Shown here: one piece after another, positions 9,549 to 18,120 of the stretch | Layout: every line of letters starts with the position of its first letter | Position numbering within the stretch: the first letter of the stretch is position 1 | Assembly: GCA_964497585.1 (NCBI GenBank) | Contig: CAZCDS010000026.1 | Location: 20,298 to 84,297 of the forward strand | Direction of reading: 5' to 3' | Source of the DNA: CAZCDS01 sp964497585 | Lineage (GTDB): Bacteria; Desulfobacterota; Desulfomonilia; Desulfomonilales; Desulfomonilaceae | DNA length: 64,000 nucleotides | The notes under the pieces: model-generated | What the model saw: the letters and a program-made list of their open reading frames with translations, nothing else | Database searches by the model: none | Told to the model about the DNA's origin: nothing | Translations under genes and position numbers: made by a program

Positions 9549-9634
9549 GACAAACCCTCTCTCTACCGACCCATTTGAGCCCGGTGGCCGCCTTGTGACG
9601 CCTACCGAGCCTGTGAGCCGGTGAACCTTGTCCG

Positions 9635-9754
9635 TTACTTGTCTCTGTAGGTTAAGAACCTCCAAAAAGAAATGAAGATTAACAGATATCCCAGGATGAC
9701 CAGGTATTCACAGCCTTTGGTGAATGCGATAAATTCGTTCAGTGTATGAGGCAT
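9635..9754 (-). CDS. HmcD-like small membrane protein
   Basis: A 39-residue protein starts at ATG 9754 behind AAGGAG and ends with a short basic tail (RFLTYRDK). One hydrophobic helix covers about residues 18-33 (LVILGYLLIFISFWRF). It sits between the cytochrome and the Fe-S subunit, with its own ribosome binding site and no overlap. Hmc operons encode a small hydrophobic subunit, HmcD, whose role is unknown. Size, topology and location fit, but such a short sequence cannot prove homology. Confidence 0.65.
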   Translation of the reverse strand: MPHTLNEFIAFTKGCEYLVILGYLLIFISFWRFLTYRDK

Positions 9755-9801
9755 TTCAAACTCCTTCTGCCCATTGGCTAGCCAAGTATGATCTCTTGCT
9801 A

Positions 9802-11580
9802 TCACTTCCAGAAGCCCCGGAGGGGGATCTGAACCTTGATGGCTTCGCCTGGCTTTCTCCGGGCATGGCATTTGTCGCAGTCGAGCGCCTTGGGCTTTTG
9901 TCCTATCACGGTATGGCAACCTATGCACTGCTGGTGGTACGCCGCCATAATCCCTGGTCTTCCGGGCTCCCCAGGCGCAAAGGGACGGCCGTGGCACTGA
10001 CGGCAGCCGGGATACTTTTTGGTTGCCGGCCCTCGGCTATAGTGATGACATCCCTGGCAGAGGGTTTGGTCGTTGGCGCTCTTGGCAGGATGGAAAAAGC
10101 GTGCCAGCGAGCTCTTGTTCGAGATTTCCGTCAATTTCTTGGTTATCTTCTGATGGGGCATTTCCGCCGGCTTGAACTCGTTCTCCAGTCCTTTTATGAT
10201 CTCTTTTTCAGGGACCTTCTCCTTGTCGAATACCAGAGGGATCGGGGCCACTTCTATGGGTTTGCCTTCAGATGTGCCACGATGGCAAATCGGGCAAGAC
10301 TGTTGGGGCATCTCTGCAACTATCCACTGGTGGCAGCCTGCACACTCTTTCTGCTGCGTCTTGGTCTGATGGCAACCCATGCACGATTGCTTGGTCTGGA
10401 TCTTGTGAAACGCCCTCTCAAAATTGACGCCGCCTCCCTTCTTGAAATCTCCTGCGGGAGTGTGGCAATTGACGCATTTCTCAAGAGAGTAGTGATGGCA
10501 GGAGTTACAGAACTGCGTCCTCGGCTCATGGGCTTTATGATTGAAAGGAACGACCTTCATTTTCGTCGCCTTCGGAAACTTCTTAGGATCTTTGAGGAAA
10601 ATGTCCATTACATCTTTCTGGCCTCGTACGAGACGCGGGATCTTTGCTATTTCGTCGGGCTTCAGAATCTTGTGCTCTCCGTGGCATCCTTTGCACTGAA
10701 ATGGGCCGAACCTCTTCTTGTCCTGGTCGGTCAGCTCTTTCCGGCCCTGCTGGGCCAGTTCTTTCTTCACCGCTTCCGCGAGCTCCATGTGACACCCGAC
10801 GCATTGCGCGTGGGCCACCAGCTTCATCGAACGAGCGTTTTTCTCGTCTTTTTCCTTGTGACAGGCCCTGCACGAATTCTCGAAGTCCTTCTTGTACACA
10901 AGTCTCTTTTGCTTTTCGTCGTATGTGTGATGACAGGTCTCACACTTCTTGGCAACCGGCCTGCCGCTCGTGTCCCGCTTGTCGGCCGCCTGGGGCAGCT
11001 TGAAGACCTTGGGACAGGCTTTGACAGGCTTGGCGAGTTTGTCGATCGCCGTGACATGCCGGTTGTGTCTGGCATAGTTGAATATCGGTTTCCAAGCCCA
11101 GGCCACTTTGATGATTCTTGCCTTTCTTACGTGACACTCGCCGCAAAGGCCGATATCGGGGCCAGCCTTTTTGCCGGCTTGGGCCCTTTCCCTGTGGCAG
11201 TTCCCGCACGCGTTGTGGTACGCGTACATGATGGCTTTCTTGTCATTCCTATCGAAGGTCGCCTTGGGAAACCGGAAGACCTGAACGACCGGCTTGCCCT
11301 TTATGCGTTGGTCCTTTTCCTCAAGTACGTGACAAATCTTGCAGTCGGTTTTCTTGTGCTGCTTGAGAGCTGTGGTGTGCCGATCGTGATCGAACGCCAC
11401 GGCGGGCCTCTCTAGCGCCGGCGCAGTACCCTTGTAGGTTAGGAGAATAGGGAGCGCGCGAGACACCTCCCCTTTTCCCTGCTTAATGACTTGGGAGTGG
11501 ATCAGTCCCATCCCTCCAAGAACCAAAACAAAAACCGACCCTGCGAAGATGAAACAAGCCCTCTTACCGATCCTGTGCAT
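9802..11580 (-). CDS. hmcA: 16-haem HmcA-type cytochrome c
   Basis: This 592-residue secreted cytochrome has an N-terminal signal or anchor helix (about residues 9-27). I count exactly sixteen CXXCH haem-attachment motifs, the number found in Desulfovibrio HmcA: CKICH, CGNCH, CGECH, CETCH, CRACH, CVGCH, CKGCH, CNSCH, CVNCH, CMGCH, CAGCH, CPICH, CQGCH, CRQCH, CIGCH and CDKCH. Many extra His residues (e.g. HHTY, HHYS) can be distal ligands of cytochrome c3-like modules. HmcA takes electrons from periplasmic hydrogenase/cytochrome c3 and passes them through the membrane complex. At 592 residues it is somewhat longer than the Desulfovibrio protein. It starts 35 bases after the HmcF-like gene. Confidence 0.92.
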   Translation of the reverse strand: MHRIGKRACFIFAGSVFVLVLGGMGLIHSQVIKQGKGEVSRALPILLTYKGTAPALERPAVAFDHDRHTTALKQHKKTDCKICHVLEEKDQRIKGKPVVQVFRFPKATFDRNDKKAIMYAYHNACGNCHRERAQAGKKAGPDIGLCGECHVRKARIIKVAWAWKPIFNYARHNRHVTAIDKLAKPVKACPKVFKLPQAADKRDTSGRPVAKKCETCHHTYDEKQKRLVYKKDFENSCRACHKEKDEKNARSMKLVAHAQCVGCHMELAEAVKKELAQQGRKELTDQDKKRFGPFQCKGCHGEHKILKPDEIAKIPRLVRGQKDVMDIFLKDPKKFPKATKMKVVPFNHKAHEPRTQFCNSCHHYSLEKCVNCHTPAGDFKKGGGVNFERAFHKIQTKQSCMGCHQTKTQQKECAGCHQWIVAEMPQQSCPICHRGTSEGKPIEVAPIPLVFDKEKVPEKEIIKGLENEFKPAEMPHQKITKKLTEISNKSSLARFFHPAKSANDQTLCQGCHHYSRGPATKKYPGCRQCHGRPFAPGEPGRPGIMAAYHQQCIGCHTVIGQKPKALDCDKCHARRKPGEAIKVQIPLRGFWK

Positions 11581-11615
11581 GACCCACTCCTGTTTTGCAG
11601 ATCATCAGCCTGATG

Positions 11616-12959
11616 TTATTCGGCCTTGAGTTCCTCTGGAATATCCATGACTTCAATAAGTATTTCGCTGAAAAACTTTACGTGCATGCCGAGGTTGTAG
11701 CCTCCAATGATGTCTTCAATACCGCTGTGGCAGTTGTGACACGGAGTTATGACGACCTCCGCGCGGGCGGCCGCAAGCTGCTCGGCCTTGACCCTATTCC
11801 CCTTCACCCGGGAGGTCTTCCAGGGAGGTCCGCAGTTAATGACTCCTCCTCCTGCCGCGCAGCAATAGTTGTGTTCGTACACAGGATCGGCCGGTTCCCG
11901 AAAGTCGGCACAGGTCATCCTGATGATCTCACGGAGCTTTTTCCCCAGGCCTCGGCCTCTGATAATGTTGCACGGCTCCTGAACGGTGACGGGTTGCTCA
12001 AACTTGTGGGGCACCTTGATTCGGCCCGACGTAAGCAGTTCATGGTAGAATTCCACCGCGTGAACGACCGGAACGGGCGGCTGCCTCCATGCGAGCCATT
12101 TCGGCCCGTCATAGACCGCGCCCCTGAAAGCGTGACCGCATTCCCCCATGACGATTCTTTTTACTCTCAGGTTCAATGCGGCCTCATGGTGCATCCGCTC
12201 CACTCGCCCCATGGTTTCGAACTCTCCCGAATACATCGGCATATTGCTGTTGTCCCATCCGTCAAAGGAAGGCATGGTCCAATCAATGCCGGCCACAGTC
12301 ATGATCTGTGCTATGTTTCCGATCAACTGCGCCAGAATCTTGGGCTCGGGAGCGATGACGGAATAGAAGACATCGGCGCCCTCCTTGTCCAGAGGTATCC
12401 GCGCTCCGACAACTTCATCCCGAGCATCTTCTTCCTGCCACTGGAGGGTGTCGATCCATTCGTCCTGCTTGACCCACATCTGATTCATGGTCGACGCGTG
12501 GCTGTTGCAGGTGTCCTGCAGGAATTGGGGCACAACACCAAGCTCGCTACAAATTCGCCGGACCATCAAGAGAAGATAGGCTATGTCGATTCCGAAAGGA
12601 CAATACATGCTGCATTTGCGGCAGACGTTGCATTCGGTTTGGGCTATTCTGGCACATTGCTTGAGGAAATCCCCATCCACCTTGCCTTTCCTTCTCACTA
12701 TTTCCCACAGGGTCTGCTTCACCTTTCCCACAGGAGAAAACCGGGGGTCCCGGTCATTGGAAAGGAACCAGTGACACGCGTCCGAACAAAGTCCGCAATG
12801 AACGCACGTGTTCATGTAGACCTCAAGGCGGGCCGCGGTCTCCTTGTCGAGAATCCTGTTTATTACCGTTTCAATCTGTTCTGGAGTAAGCTTCTTCGCG
12901 GTTTCATCCAACCCGGGATCGGCGACGGAAGGGAGTTCCGGTAAATCCTTTAATGTCAT
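11616..12959 (-). CDS. hmcF: HmcF/TmcB-like HdrD-type Fe-S oxidoreductase
   Basis: This 447-residue cytoplasmic protein has two [4Fe-4S] motifs near the N-terminus (CVHCGLCSDACHW at about residue 52 and CNVCRKCSMYCPFG at about 111). Two cysteine-rich CCG-type regions follow: GECGHAFRG, and later QEPCN, YCCAAGGG and TPCHNCHSGIED. This is the layout of heterodisulfide-reductase HdrD relatives such as HmcF, TmcB and DsrK. The CCG motifs could bind a noncubane cluster that acts on a thiol/disulfide or a similar partner. Its length matches HmcF better than the longer DsrK. It lies between the cytochrome b gene and the 16-haem cytochrome, forming the inner-face exit of the complex. Confidence 0.88.
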   Translation of the reverse strand: MTLKDLPELPSVADPGLDETAKKLTPEQIETVINRILDKETAARLEVYMNTCVHCGLCSDACHWFLSNDRDPRFSPVGKVKQTLWEIVRRKGKVDGDFLKQCARIAQTECNVCRKCSMYCPFGIDIAYLLLMVRRICSELGVVPQFLQDTCNSHASTMNQMWVKQDEWIDTLQWQEEDARDEVVGARIPLDKEGADVFYSVIAPEPKILAQLIGNIAQIMTVAGIDWTMPSFDGWDNSNMPMYSGEFETMGRVERMHHEAALNLRVKRIVMGECGHAFRGAVYDGPKWLAWRQPPVPVVHAVEFYHELLTSGRIKVPHKFEQPVTVQEPCNIIRGRGLGKKLREIIRMTCADFREPADPVYEHNYCCAAGGGVINCGPPWKTSRVKGNRVKAEQLAAARAEVVITPCHNCHSGIEDIIGGYNLGMHVKFFSEILIEVMDIPEELKAE

Positions 12960-12987
12960 GATCTGCCCTCCAAGAGAGGTGTAACGC

Positions 12988-13635
12988 TCACCAGTCTCTC
13001 GCGTGTCTTACGAGGCCGAATTCAGACCCCATGTACGAGCGGGTGAACGGAAAAAAGAGCATGTGACTCAACCTGGTGAATGGAATGACAATCAACATCA
13101 AACAGCCGGTCATCATGTGGATGATCACCATCGTCTCATAATCGAACCATTGCATTCTCGCCATGAAGCCGGTGACAAATGGAGCCGCGGCCACGGCAAG
13201 GAGCACATAGTCGGAAAGAAAGGTGACGTATCTCACCTCAGGAAGCATCAAGCGCCGCACAAGGAAAAAAATTGCGGCAAGAATGACCGCTATCGTCATA
13301 GCGTCTGCCGTCGTGGTGGAAAAGGTCGCCCAGCTCGGTCCCCAGGCAGCGGAAAACATCACAACATGCGCGGCTAGAAAGATGGGAACGAAAACCAGGC
13401 AAATATGAAACGCAAATGTTACAATAGTCGTCTCATACCGCATTCTCATGTTCTTGGAGGCGAAGGGCACAATCCAGTGGAAGAGGGAACGCAGACTGTA
13501 CTTCCAGCTCATGTACGGATAAATCACCTTATCTTTCTTGGCGAGGGCTGCCATTCTGACAAACTGGTAGATCAAGCCCCCGAAGAAAACGATAAATGCT
13601 ATCCAGACCAAAGGCCCCCTGACAAAGTCGTACAT
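12988..13635 (-). CDS. hmcE: HmcE/TmcC-like cytochrome b subunit
   Basis: This 215-residue membrane protein has about five helices and resembles the NarI-like cytochrome b subunits HmcE and TmcC. The start is MYDFVRGPLVWIAFIVFFGG, a family-like opening with GGAGGGG before it. Candidate haem-ligand histidines lie in helices (LFHWIV, FAFHICL, AAHVVM, IIHMMTG, RLSHMLFF). Such subunits move electrons across the membrane between the outer cytochrome and the inner HdrD-like protein, possibly with quinone. The DsrM subunit is usually much longer, which again favours the Hmc/Tmc type. It is followed 28 bases later by the HmcF-like gene. Confidence 0.85.
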   Translation of the reverse strand: MYDFVRGPLVWIAFIVFFGGLIYQFVRMAALAKKDKVIYPYMSWKYSLRSLFHWIVPFASKNMRMRYETTIVTFAFHICLVFVPIFLAAHVVMFSAAWGPSWATFSTTTADAMTIAVILAAIFFLVRRLMLPEVRYVTFLSDYVLLAVAAAPFVTGFMARMQWFDYETMVIIHMMTGCLMLIVIPFTRLSHMLFFPFTRSYMGSEFGLVRHARDW

Positions 13636-13646
13636 GTCGCCCCTCC

Positions 13647-14918
13647 TTAGGCTCGGCGTATGAAATCGGTCACAGGAATAATCCTCCGTGAGTATTTTCC
13701 GTCCTCAACGGCTCTTATAAGAAGACTGGTCCCGTCCGGGCTGAAAACGGGCTCCCACAATGCCTGATAGGCCTTTGGGACAACCGTTCCGTTGATGATC
13801 ACGAAATACTTCCCATCTCTTTCAACCTTGGCTGCCACCGTTTCCCCGTTCGGGCTGAAGCCCGGGTCCCAGACCATGTCGAACTGCTCCTTCCAGGGAA
13901 CCCCGTCCACCGCGATGGTCCATGTCAGCTCGTCTTTGACAGCCGCTGCGATCCTTCGGCTGTCCGGGCTGAAGACGGGAGGCATAACGGCGTGACCGAA
14001 GGTGGGATTCCACAGATCTCCGTCGACAACGATCGTCCATCGGCCGAAACTCGGACACGCGACGGCAGCCAGTCGTTTGCCGTCCGGGCTGAATGTCTGG
14101 TGCCATACCTGAACGAAAGTCCGCTTCCACAGCGGCTTGCGATTGACGAGAATCCTCCATGCACCCTCGCTTAGGGCAGGAGCCACCACATCCTTGACTC
14201 CAGGCGCGAAGATCGGCTTCCACACAGCTTTGTAGATTTCGTCCCAAGGTTTGCCGTCCACTGCGATTGTCTGGCCGGTCATGGTAGGTCTGACTTCTGC
14301 CGCTATGCTTGTCCCGTCGTCACTGAGCGCGTGGCCCCACACATTCAGGAAACGGTTGTCCCATGCCCTGCCGTTGACGGCAAGGCTCCACACGCCCTTT
14401 TGAAAGCCGAAGGTGTCGGCCTCCGCGAGCGGTTCAATTTGGACTACCGCCGCGGTGACTTTGCCGTCATTACTGATTTCGCAGCTTCTCGCCTGAACAA
14501 ACCGAGTCTCCCAGGGGTCGCCGTTCAAAACGATGCCGTAGCCCTCGGGGGTTCTGAAGTTGGCAGCGAGGTTCTTCCCATCGGGACTCCACTTCATGTT
14601 CCAGACGTAATCGAAGGTTTCTGCCCAGGGCTCGTCTTCCACCAAGATTGTCCATTCGTCATCGTTCATGGCGATGCACACGAGACGACCGTCGGGTAGG
14701 AACCGGAGCGACCAGACCTTCTCGAAGCCGTTTTGCCACAGTCGGCCGTTGACGCAGGGAGTAAAGGAATCGTCCTCGGTTTTCACCACCGCAGCGATGG
14801 TCTCGCCATCCGGGCTCACGGCGAATTCATGGATTTCGGGATAGGCCTCGCGCCACTCATCGATATCCGTTACGAGCTTGTCACCCGGTTCCCAATTCCA
14901 CTTTTCCGTTTCGGTCAT
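13647..14918 (-). CDS. tmcD: TmcD-like Trp-rich beta-propeller protein
   Basis: This 423-residue protein has no signal peptide and starts at ATG 14918 behind GGAGG. It is built from repeated units carrying FSPDGKxxAA and a Trp-rich strand (for example VWHQTFSPDGKRLAAVA, VWDPGFSPNGETVAAKV, LWEPVFSPDGTSL), which suggests a WD40/PD40-like propeller. A Trp-rich protein of unknown function, TmcD, is encoded with the tetrahaem Tmc complex of sulfate reducers, and I assign this gene by that resemblance and by context. It begins the structural part of the operon, 11 bases before the cytochrome b gene. No catalytic residues are evident, so a scaffold or partner-binding role on the cytoplasmic side is an inference. 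Confidence 0.75.
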   Translation of the reverse strand: MTETEKWNWEPGDKLVTDIDEWREAYPEIHEFAVSPDGETIAAVVKTEDDSFTPCVNGRLWQNGFEKVWSLRFLPDGRLVCIAMNDDEWTILVEDEPWAETFDYVWNMKWSPDGKNLAANFRTPEGYGIVLNGDPWETRFVQARSCEISNDGKVTAAVVQIEPLAEADTFGFQKGVWSLAVNGRAWDNRFLNVWGHALSDDGTSIAAEVRPTMTGQTIAVDGKPWDEIYKAVWKPIFAPGVKDVVAPALSEGAWRILVNRKPLWKRTFVQVWHQTFSPDGKRLAAVACPSFGRWTIVVDGDLWNPTFGHAVMPPVFSPDSRRIAAAVKDELTWTIAVDGVPWKEQFDMVWDPGFSPNGETVAAKVERDGKYFVIINGTVVPKAYQALWEPVFSPDGTSLLIRAVEDGKYSRRIIPVTDFIRRA

Positions 14919-14948
14919 TTGCAGCCTCCATGCACGGGAACGTTCTTT

Positions 14949-17291
14949 TCATGAGTTCGCCGATCGCGCGTCGGCTCTTTCCTCCCCGTCTCCCGCAGCC
15001 TGCTCTGTCCCGCCCGGCTCCCCCGTGGGAAGACTGAGGGAAAAGGTGCTGCCTACGCCGGGCTCGCTCTCGAAGGAAATCTCTCCTCCGTGCTCTTGCA
15101 CTATTTTGCTGGTTACGAGCAGCCCCAGGCCCGTTCCCTTGCTTCCTTTGGTAGAGAAGAAGCTCGAAAAGATCTTCCTTTGGGTCTCCTCATCCATTCC
15201 CTGACCGGTATCCGCGACCTGGAATACCACCGCCCACTCAGGATCCGATCGCGTTCTGACGATGATTTCCCGGCGAGCGTCCGCCTCGACATTGTCAAAG
15301 GCGTCTATGGCATTGGAAACAAGGTTGGTGATAGCGGTATGAATACCCCTCTGATCGGCAAAGAAGGGCTCGACAGCCGGGTCGAGATCTCGTAATAGAT
15401 CTATGGAATTTCCTTTCGCCTGCAGATCGAACAGGGCGCAGACCTCTTCAACCAGGGCATTGGGATCAATCTTTTCGTATTTGGGGGTCCTGGCCTTGGA
15501 ATAGGTCAGCAGCTCATGAACGAGCTCGGATATTCGACCGATGTTGCTGGTGATCATTTGCCATCCGCGGTCAAGTAATTGATCGTCCTTGTCCTCGATC
15601 GCCGTCTCCATGACAAAGACACCACCCTCGAGTCCCTGGAGTACGTTCTTGATCCCATGGGCCAGGCCCGCGACCGTTTGGCCAACGACAGCGAGGCGGT
15701 CTGCATCGGCCTTTTCTCGTTCCAGCTTCTTGAAGGTGCGAAGATCCTGATAAAATCCAACGCCGCCCTCCATTTTTCCGTTATCGAAGAGGATCACGCC
15801 GGAGAATCGGACGGGAATCCGCTCGCCGGTCCGGGAAGGGGTGATCGCCTCCTGGGCCACAAGTCGTGGGTCGGGGAGCTGCTCTCCACGGACCGCAGCC
15901 AGGATCATCTCGACGAATTTGGTGGGGAAGTACTTCTGCAAGTCCTTATCGCCGATCACCTCATCGGACTGATACCCGAGGAGTTGTTCGGCCGCTCTAT
16001 TGAAAAGATTGACGCGGCCCTTCTCATCTATGGCGATGATGCCGTGGATGGAGTTCTCGATGAGGTTGGTCTGGAAGTCCACAGAGGTCTGCAACTCCCT
16101 CTTGAGCCTTACCCGTTCGCCGATGTCGATGGCGATTGCCATCGCATAGACGGGGACGCCTTTGTCGTCGTGAATCGGGACCGTATAGCTGAGATAGTTC
16201 GCCTCCTCCCCTGAAACAGATATACCGCACTCCTCTCCGTGATAGCCCTTTCCCTCCAGGAACGTTTGCTCCACAAGGCACTGGTCGCACTTTTCCGTGC
16301 GTTTCTTGTAGACTTCGTAGCAACGCATGCCCACCGTCCCTCGGAAGTACTCTCTCATCCTCGTATTCTGGCGGACTATCCTGAAATTCCTATCAATGAC
16401 CGAGATGAAACAGGGAACCTGCTGAAAAAGGGTCTTGTACTGCTCTCGGCTTCGTTCGAGTTCCCGTGTCCTGCGCTGAACCCGTGCGCTCATCATGTTG
16501 AAAGCGTCGGCCAACTGTCCGAACTCATCCTGAGAGGTGACCGGTATTCTATCGGTGGACTCGTCCCTGGCCAGGCTTCTTATCCTAGAGAGAAGCCGTG
16601 CCACGGGTCTGTGGACCCGCGCCGATATGTAAACGGCGATGGTCGCCATGACCAGGATGCACGTTGCAAGAGCCAGCAAGATGATCTTGCTCGCGGTCGA
16701 TTTCACATGGGCGTCAAATTGCTTCAACGGAATGGTCACGTCGATGACACCCAGAACCTTCTTGGACCCAGGATGGACATGGCATGCCGCGTTGTAGCAC
16801 TCCGGTTTATTGTAGATGGGGGTGATCATCCCCAGCACTCGTGATCCCTCCTTCGAACGGTAGATTCGGGTCCTCTTGGAAGTGACCACTGCGCTGAAGG
16901 GCTTATCCTCCACATGACAGGCGAAACATGCCTCGGCCTTTTTGTCGACCTTTTTCCCGACCTTAGCTTTCCGGTCTGCGTATCTCGCTGTTCCCTCATG
17001 GTCGTAGATTCTGATATGTGAGAGAGGGTCGCGCATACTCAAATCCCTCACGATGTTGGCCGTAGCTTCCCGATCGTCCTTGAGCATGCTGTGGTTCGTT
17101 GCATTCAGTACCGCGGTGCTGAAAGTCTTCGCTTCCCGAACCGCCTGGGCCAGGAAGAAACGCTTTTGCACCCCAACAACGAGATAGACAAACACCAGAT
17201 AGGAAGCGAGCAAAATCAACCCCACGGCAATCGTGATTTTGAATCCCAGAGTGCTCGAGACGTCGGTCCACTTCTTTTTGGGTTGACCCAC
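14949..17291 (-). CDS. Histidine kinase with periplasmic c-type haem sensor
   Basis: This 780-residue kinase starts at GTG 17291 with GAGGT upstream. TM1 (about 17-39) and TM2 (about 201-222) enclose a periplasmic domain with two cytochrome-type motifs: Cys122-x2-Cys125-His126 (CFACH) and Cys165-x4-Cys170-His171 (CYNAACH). These are likely covalent haem sites. A HAMP linker (223-275), a PAS domain with Cys324, Cys335 and Cys338, a second PAS domain (about 405-520), a phosphoacceptor helix with His545 (GLAHGIKN) and an HATPase domain (NLVSNAIDA, DTGQGM, GTGLGLLV) follow. It heads the electron-transfer operon after a receiver gene, so it probably reports the redox state of periplasmic haem proteins to that receiver. 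Confidence 0.92.
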   Translation of the reverse strand: MGQPKKKWTDVSSTLGFKITIAVGLILLASYLVFVYLVVGVQKRFFLAQAVREAKTFSTAVLNATNHSMLKDDREATANIVRDLSMRDPLSHIRIYDHEGTARYADRKAKVGKKVDKKAEACFACHVEDKPFSAVVTSKRTRIYRSKEGSRVLGMITPIYNKPECYNAACHVHPGSKKVLGVIDVTIPLKQFDAHVKSTASKIILLALATCILVMATIAVYISARVHRPVARLLSRIRSLARDESTDRIPVTSQDEFGQLADAFNMMSARVQRRTRELERSREQYKTLFQQVPCFISVIDRNFRIVRQNTRMREYFRGTVGMRCYEVYKKRTEKCDQCLVEQTFLEGKGYHGEECGISVSGEEANYLSYTVPIHDDKGVPVYAMAIAIDIGERVRLKRELQTSVDFQTNLIENSIHGIIAIDEKGRVNLFNRAAEQLLGYQSDEVIGDKDLQKYFPTKFVEMILAAVRGEQLPDPRLVAQEAITPSRTGERIPVRFSGVILFDNGKMEGGVGFYQDLRTFKKLEREKADADRLAVVGQTVAGLAHGIKNVLQGLEGGVFVMETAIEDKDDQLLDRGWQMITSNIGRISELVHELLTYSKARTPKYEKIDPNALVEEVCALFDLQAKGNSIDLLRDLDPAVEPFFADQRGIHTAITNLVSNAIDAFDNVEADARREIIVRTRSDPEWAVVFQVADTGQGMDEETQRKIFSSFFSTKGSKGTGLGLLVTSKIVQEHGGEISFESEPGVGSTFSLSLPTGEPGGTEQAAGDGEERADARSANS

Positions 17292-17352
17292 CTTGGGACC
17301 TCAACTTTCCGGTACCGGCGCGAAGCCCGTCGGCACGAGGACCCTCACGGTT

Positions 17353-17745
17353 TCACGTTATCAACGCTTCCCTGACTGCTTCGAGAAACTTCTCCTTGTC
17401 GATGGGTTTCTCGATGTATCCCTCGGGCGCGGGTATCGACCTTTCATGGATAAACTTCTTGAAATCCATGCTGGGACTGACCACGCTCCCGAAGCCGGTG
17501 ACCATGATCACCGGGATGTTCTTGAGATTGTCGTCCTTCCTCATTTCGCGATACATTTTGATGCCTGTCTTTTCGGGCATGAGCAGGTCGAGACAAACAA
17601 GGTTGGGGCATTCGTCGATAACCTTCTTCATCCCTTCTACCCCGTCGGCCGCTTCCACGACATCGTAACCGTTTTTCCTCAGCAACGTGCCGAGAAAGGT
17701 CAATACGTCCGGCTCGTCATCGATGATCAGAATCTTGGGCGCCAT
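17353..17745 (-). CDS. Single-domain response regulator (CheY-like)
   Basis: This 130-residue stand-alone receiver has Asp9/Asp10 in LIIDDEP, phosphoacceptor Asp53 in LVCLDLLMPEKTG, Thr in VMVTGFG, and Lys in GYIEKPIDKE. It is the first gene after the sigma-54 promoter and precedes the haem-sensor kinase gene, so the two are a natural pair. A loop of about 20 residues between the Thr and Lys motifs (SPSMDFKKFIHERSIP) is longer than in CheY and resembles the receiver at 6904-7260. Without an output domain it may act on the sigma-54 activator or on another kinase. Confidence 0.88.
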   Translation of the reverse strand: MAPKILIIDDEPDVLTFLGTLLRKNGYDVVEAADGVEGMKKVIDECPNLVCLDLLMPEKTGIKMYREMRKDDNLKNIPVIMVTGFGSVVSPSMDFKKFIHERSIPAPEGYIEKPIDKEKFLEAVREALIT

Positions 17746-17857
17746 GACACGACCCTCCTCTCTGTACCTTGAAGTTCCAAGCCGCCTTCCGGCATCGAGG
17801 ATGCCGCCTCATTCTCGAGGAAGTCAGCCTCTACCCTCAGTGGTTGCTGATAGAGAA

Positions 17858-17873
17858 AGCAACGACTATGCCA
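17858..17873 (-). promoter_or_regulatory. Sigma-54 promoter of the Hmc/Tmc operon
   Basis: On the minus strand the sequence is TGGCATAGTCGTTGCT. It has the GG and GC elements with the exact 10-base spacing of a -24/-12 promoter (consensus TGGCAC-N5-TTGCW). It lies 113 bases ahead of the first gene of the operon, and a sigma-54 activator is encoded just upstream. Confidence 0.8.
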
Positions 17874-18017
17874 ATCGGGCTTGCTGTGATTCAGAGAGTT
17901 AGGGTGGTCGAACTAAGGGTATGATTTCACGAAGCAATGATACGTCGAGTCGAGAACGGGGAGAGGGAACCGGCCCCGACTTTCCTGCAAGATAGACCGG
18001 AGGAGGGAGCCGGTGAC

Positions 18018-18033
18018 GTTGCATATATGCAAC
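18018..18033. promoter_or_regulatory. Palindromic upstream activator site
   Basis: GTTGCATATATGCAAC is a perfect 16-base palindrome about 145 bases upstream of the sigma-54 promoter, the normal place for an activator-binding enhancer. It lies just past the 3' end of the Fis-type activator gene. Its TTGCA half-sites recur before the promoter at 25882-25897. Confidence 0.65.
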
Positions 18034-18120
18034 AGATATGCCTCTAGAGATCCATCATGTTGATATCCTATTCACTTTCATACGTTGCTTATCTGAAACA
18101 GCGTTTCATCTGCGTTCGCA

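Noticed and set aside
9742..11415. A 557-codon open frame on the plus strand opposite the 16-haem cytochrome gene
   Set aside because: The opposite strand encodes sixteen CXXCH motifs; the plus frame is a complementary shadow with Leu/Val-rich, non-conserved sequence.
11595..12944. A 449-codon open frame on the plus strand opposite the HdrD-like gene
   Set aside because: The minus strand holds the Fe-S and CCG motifs and a good ribosome binding site; the plus frame has neither.
7378..13635. A standard dsrMKJOP operon
   Set aside because: The gene order matches, but the cytochrome has 16 haem motifs instead of three, and the cytochrome b and HdrD-like subunits have Hmc/Tmc lengths.
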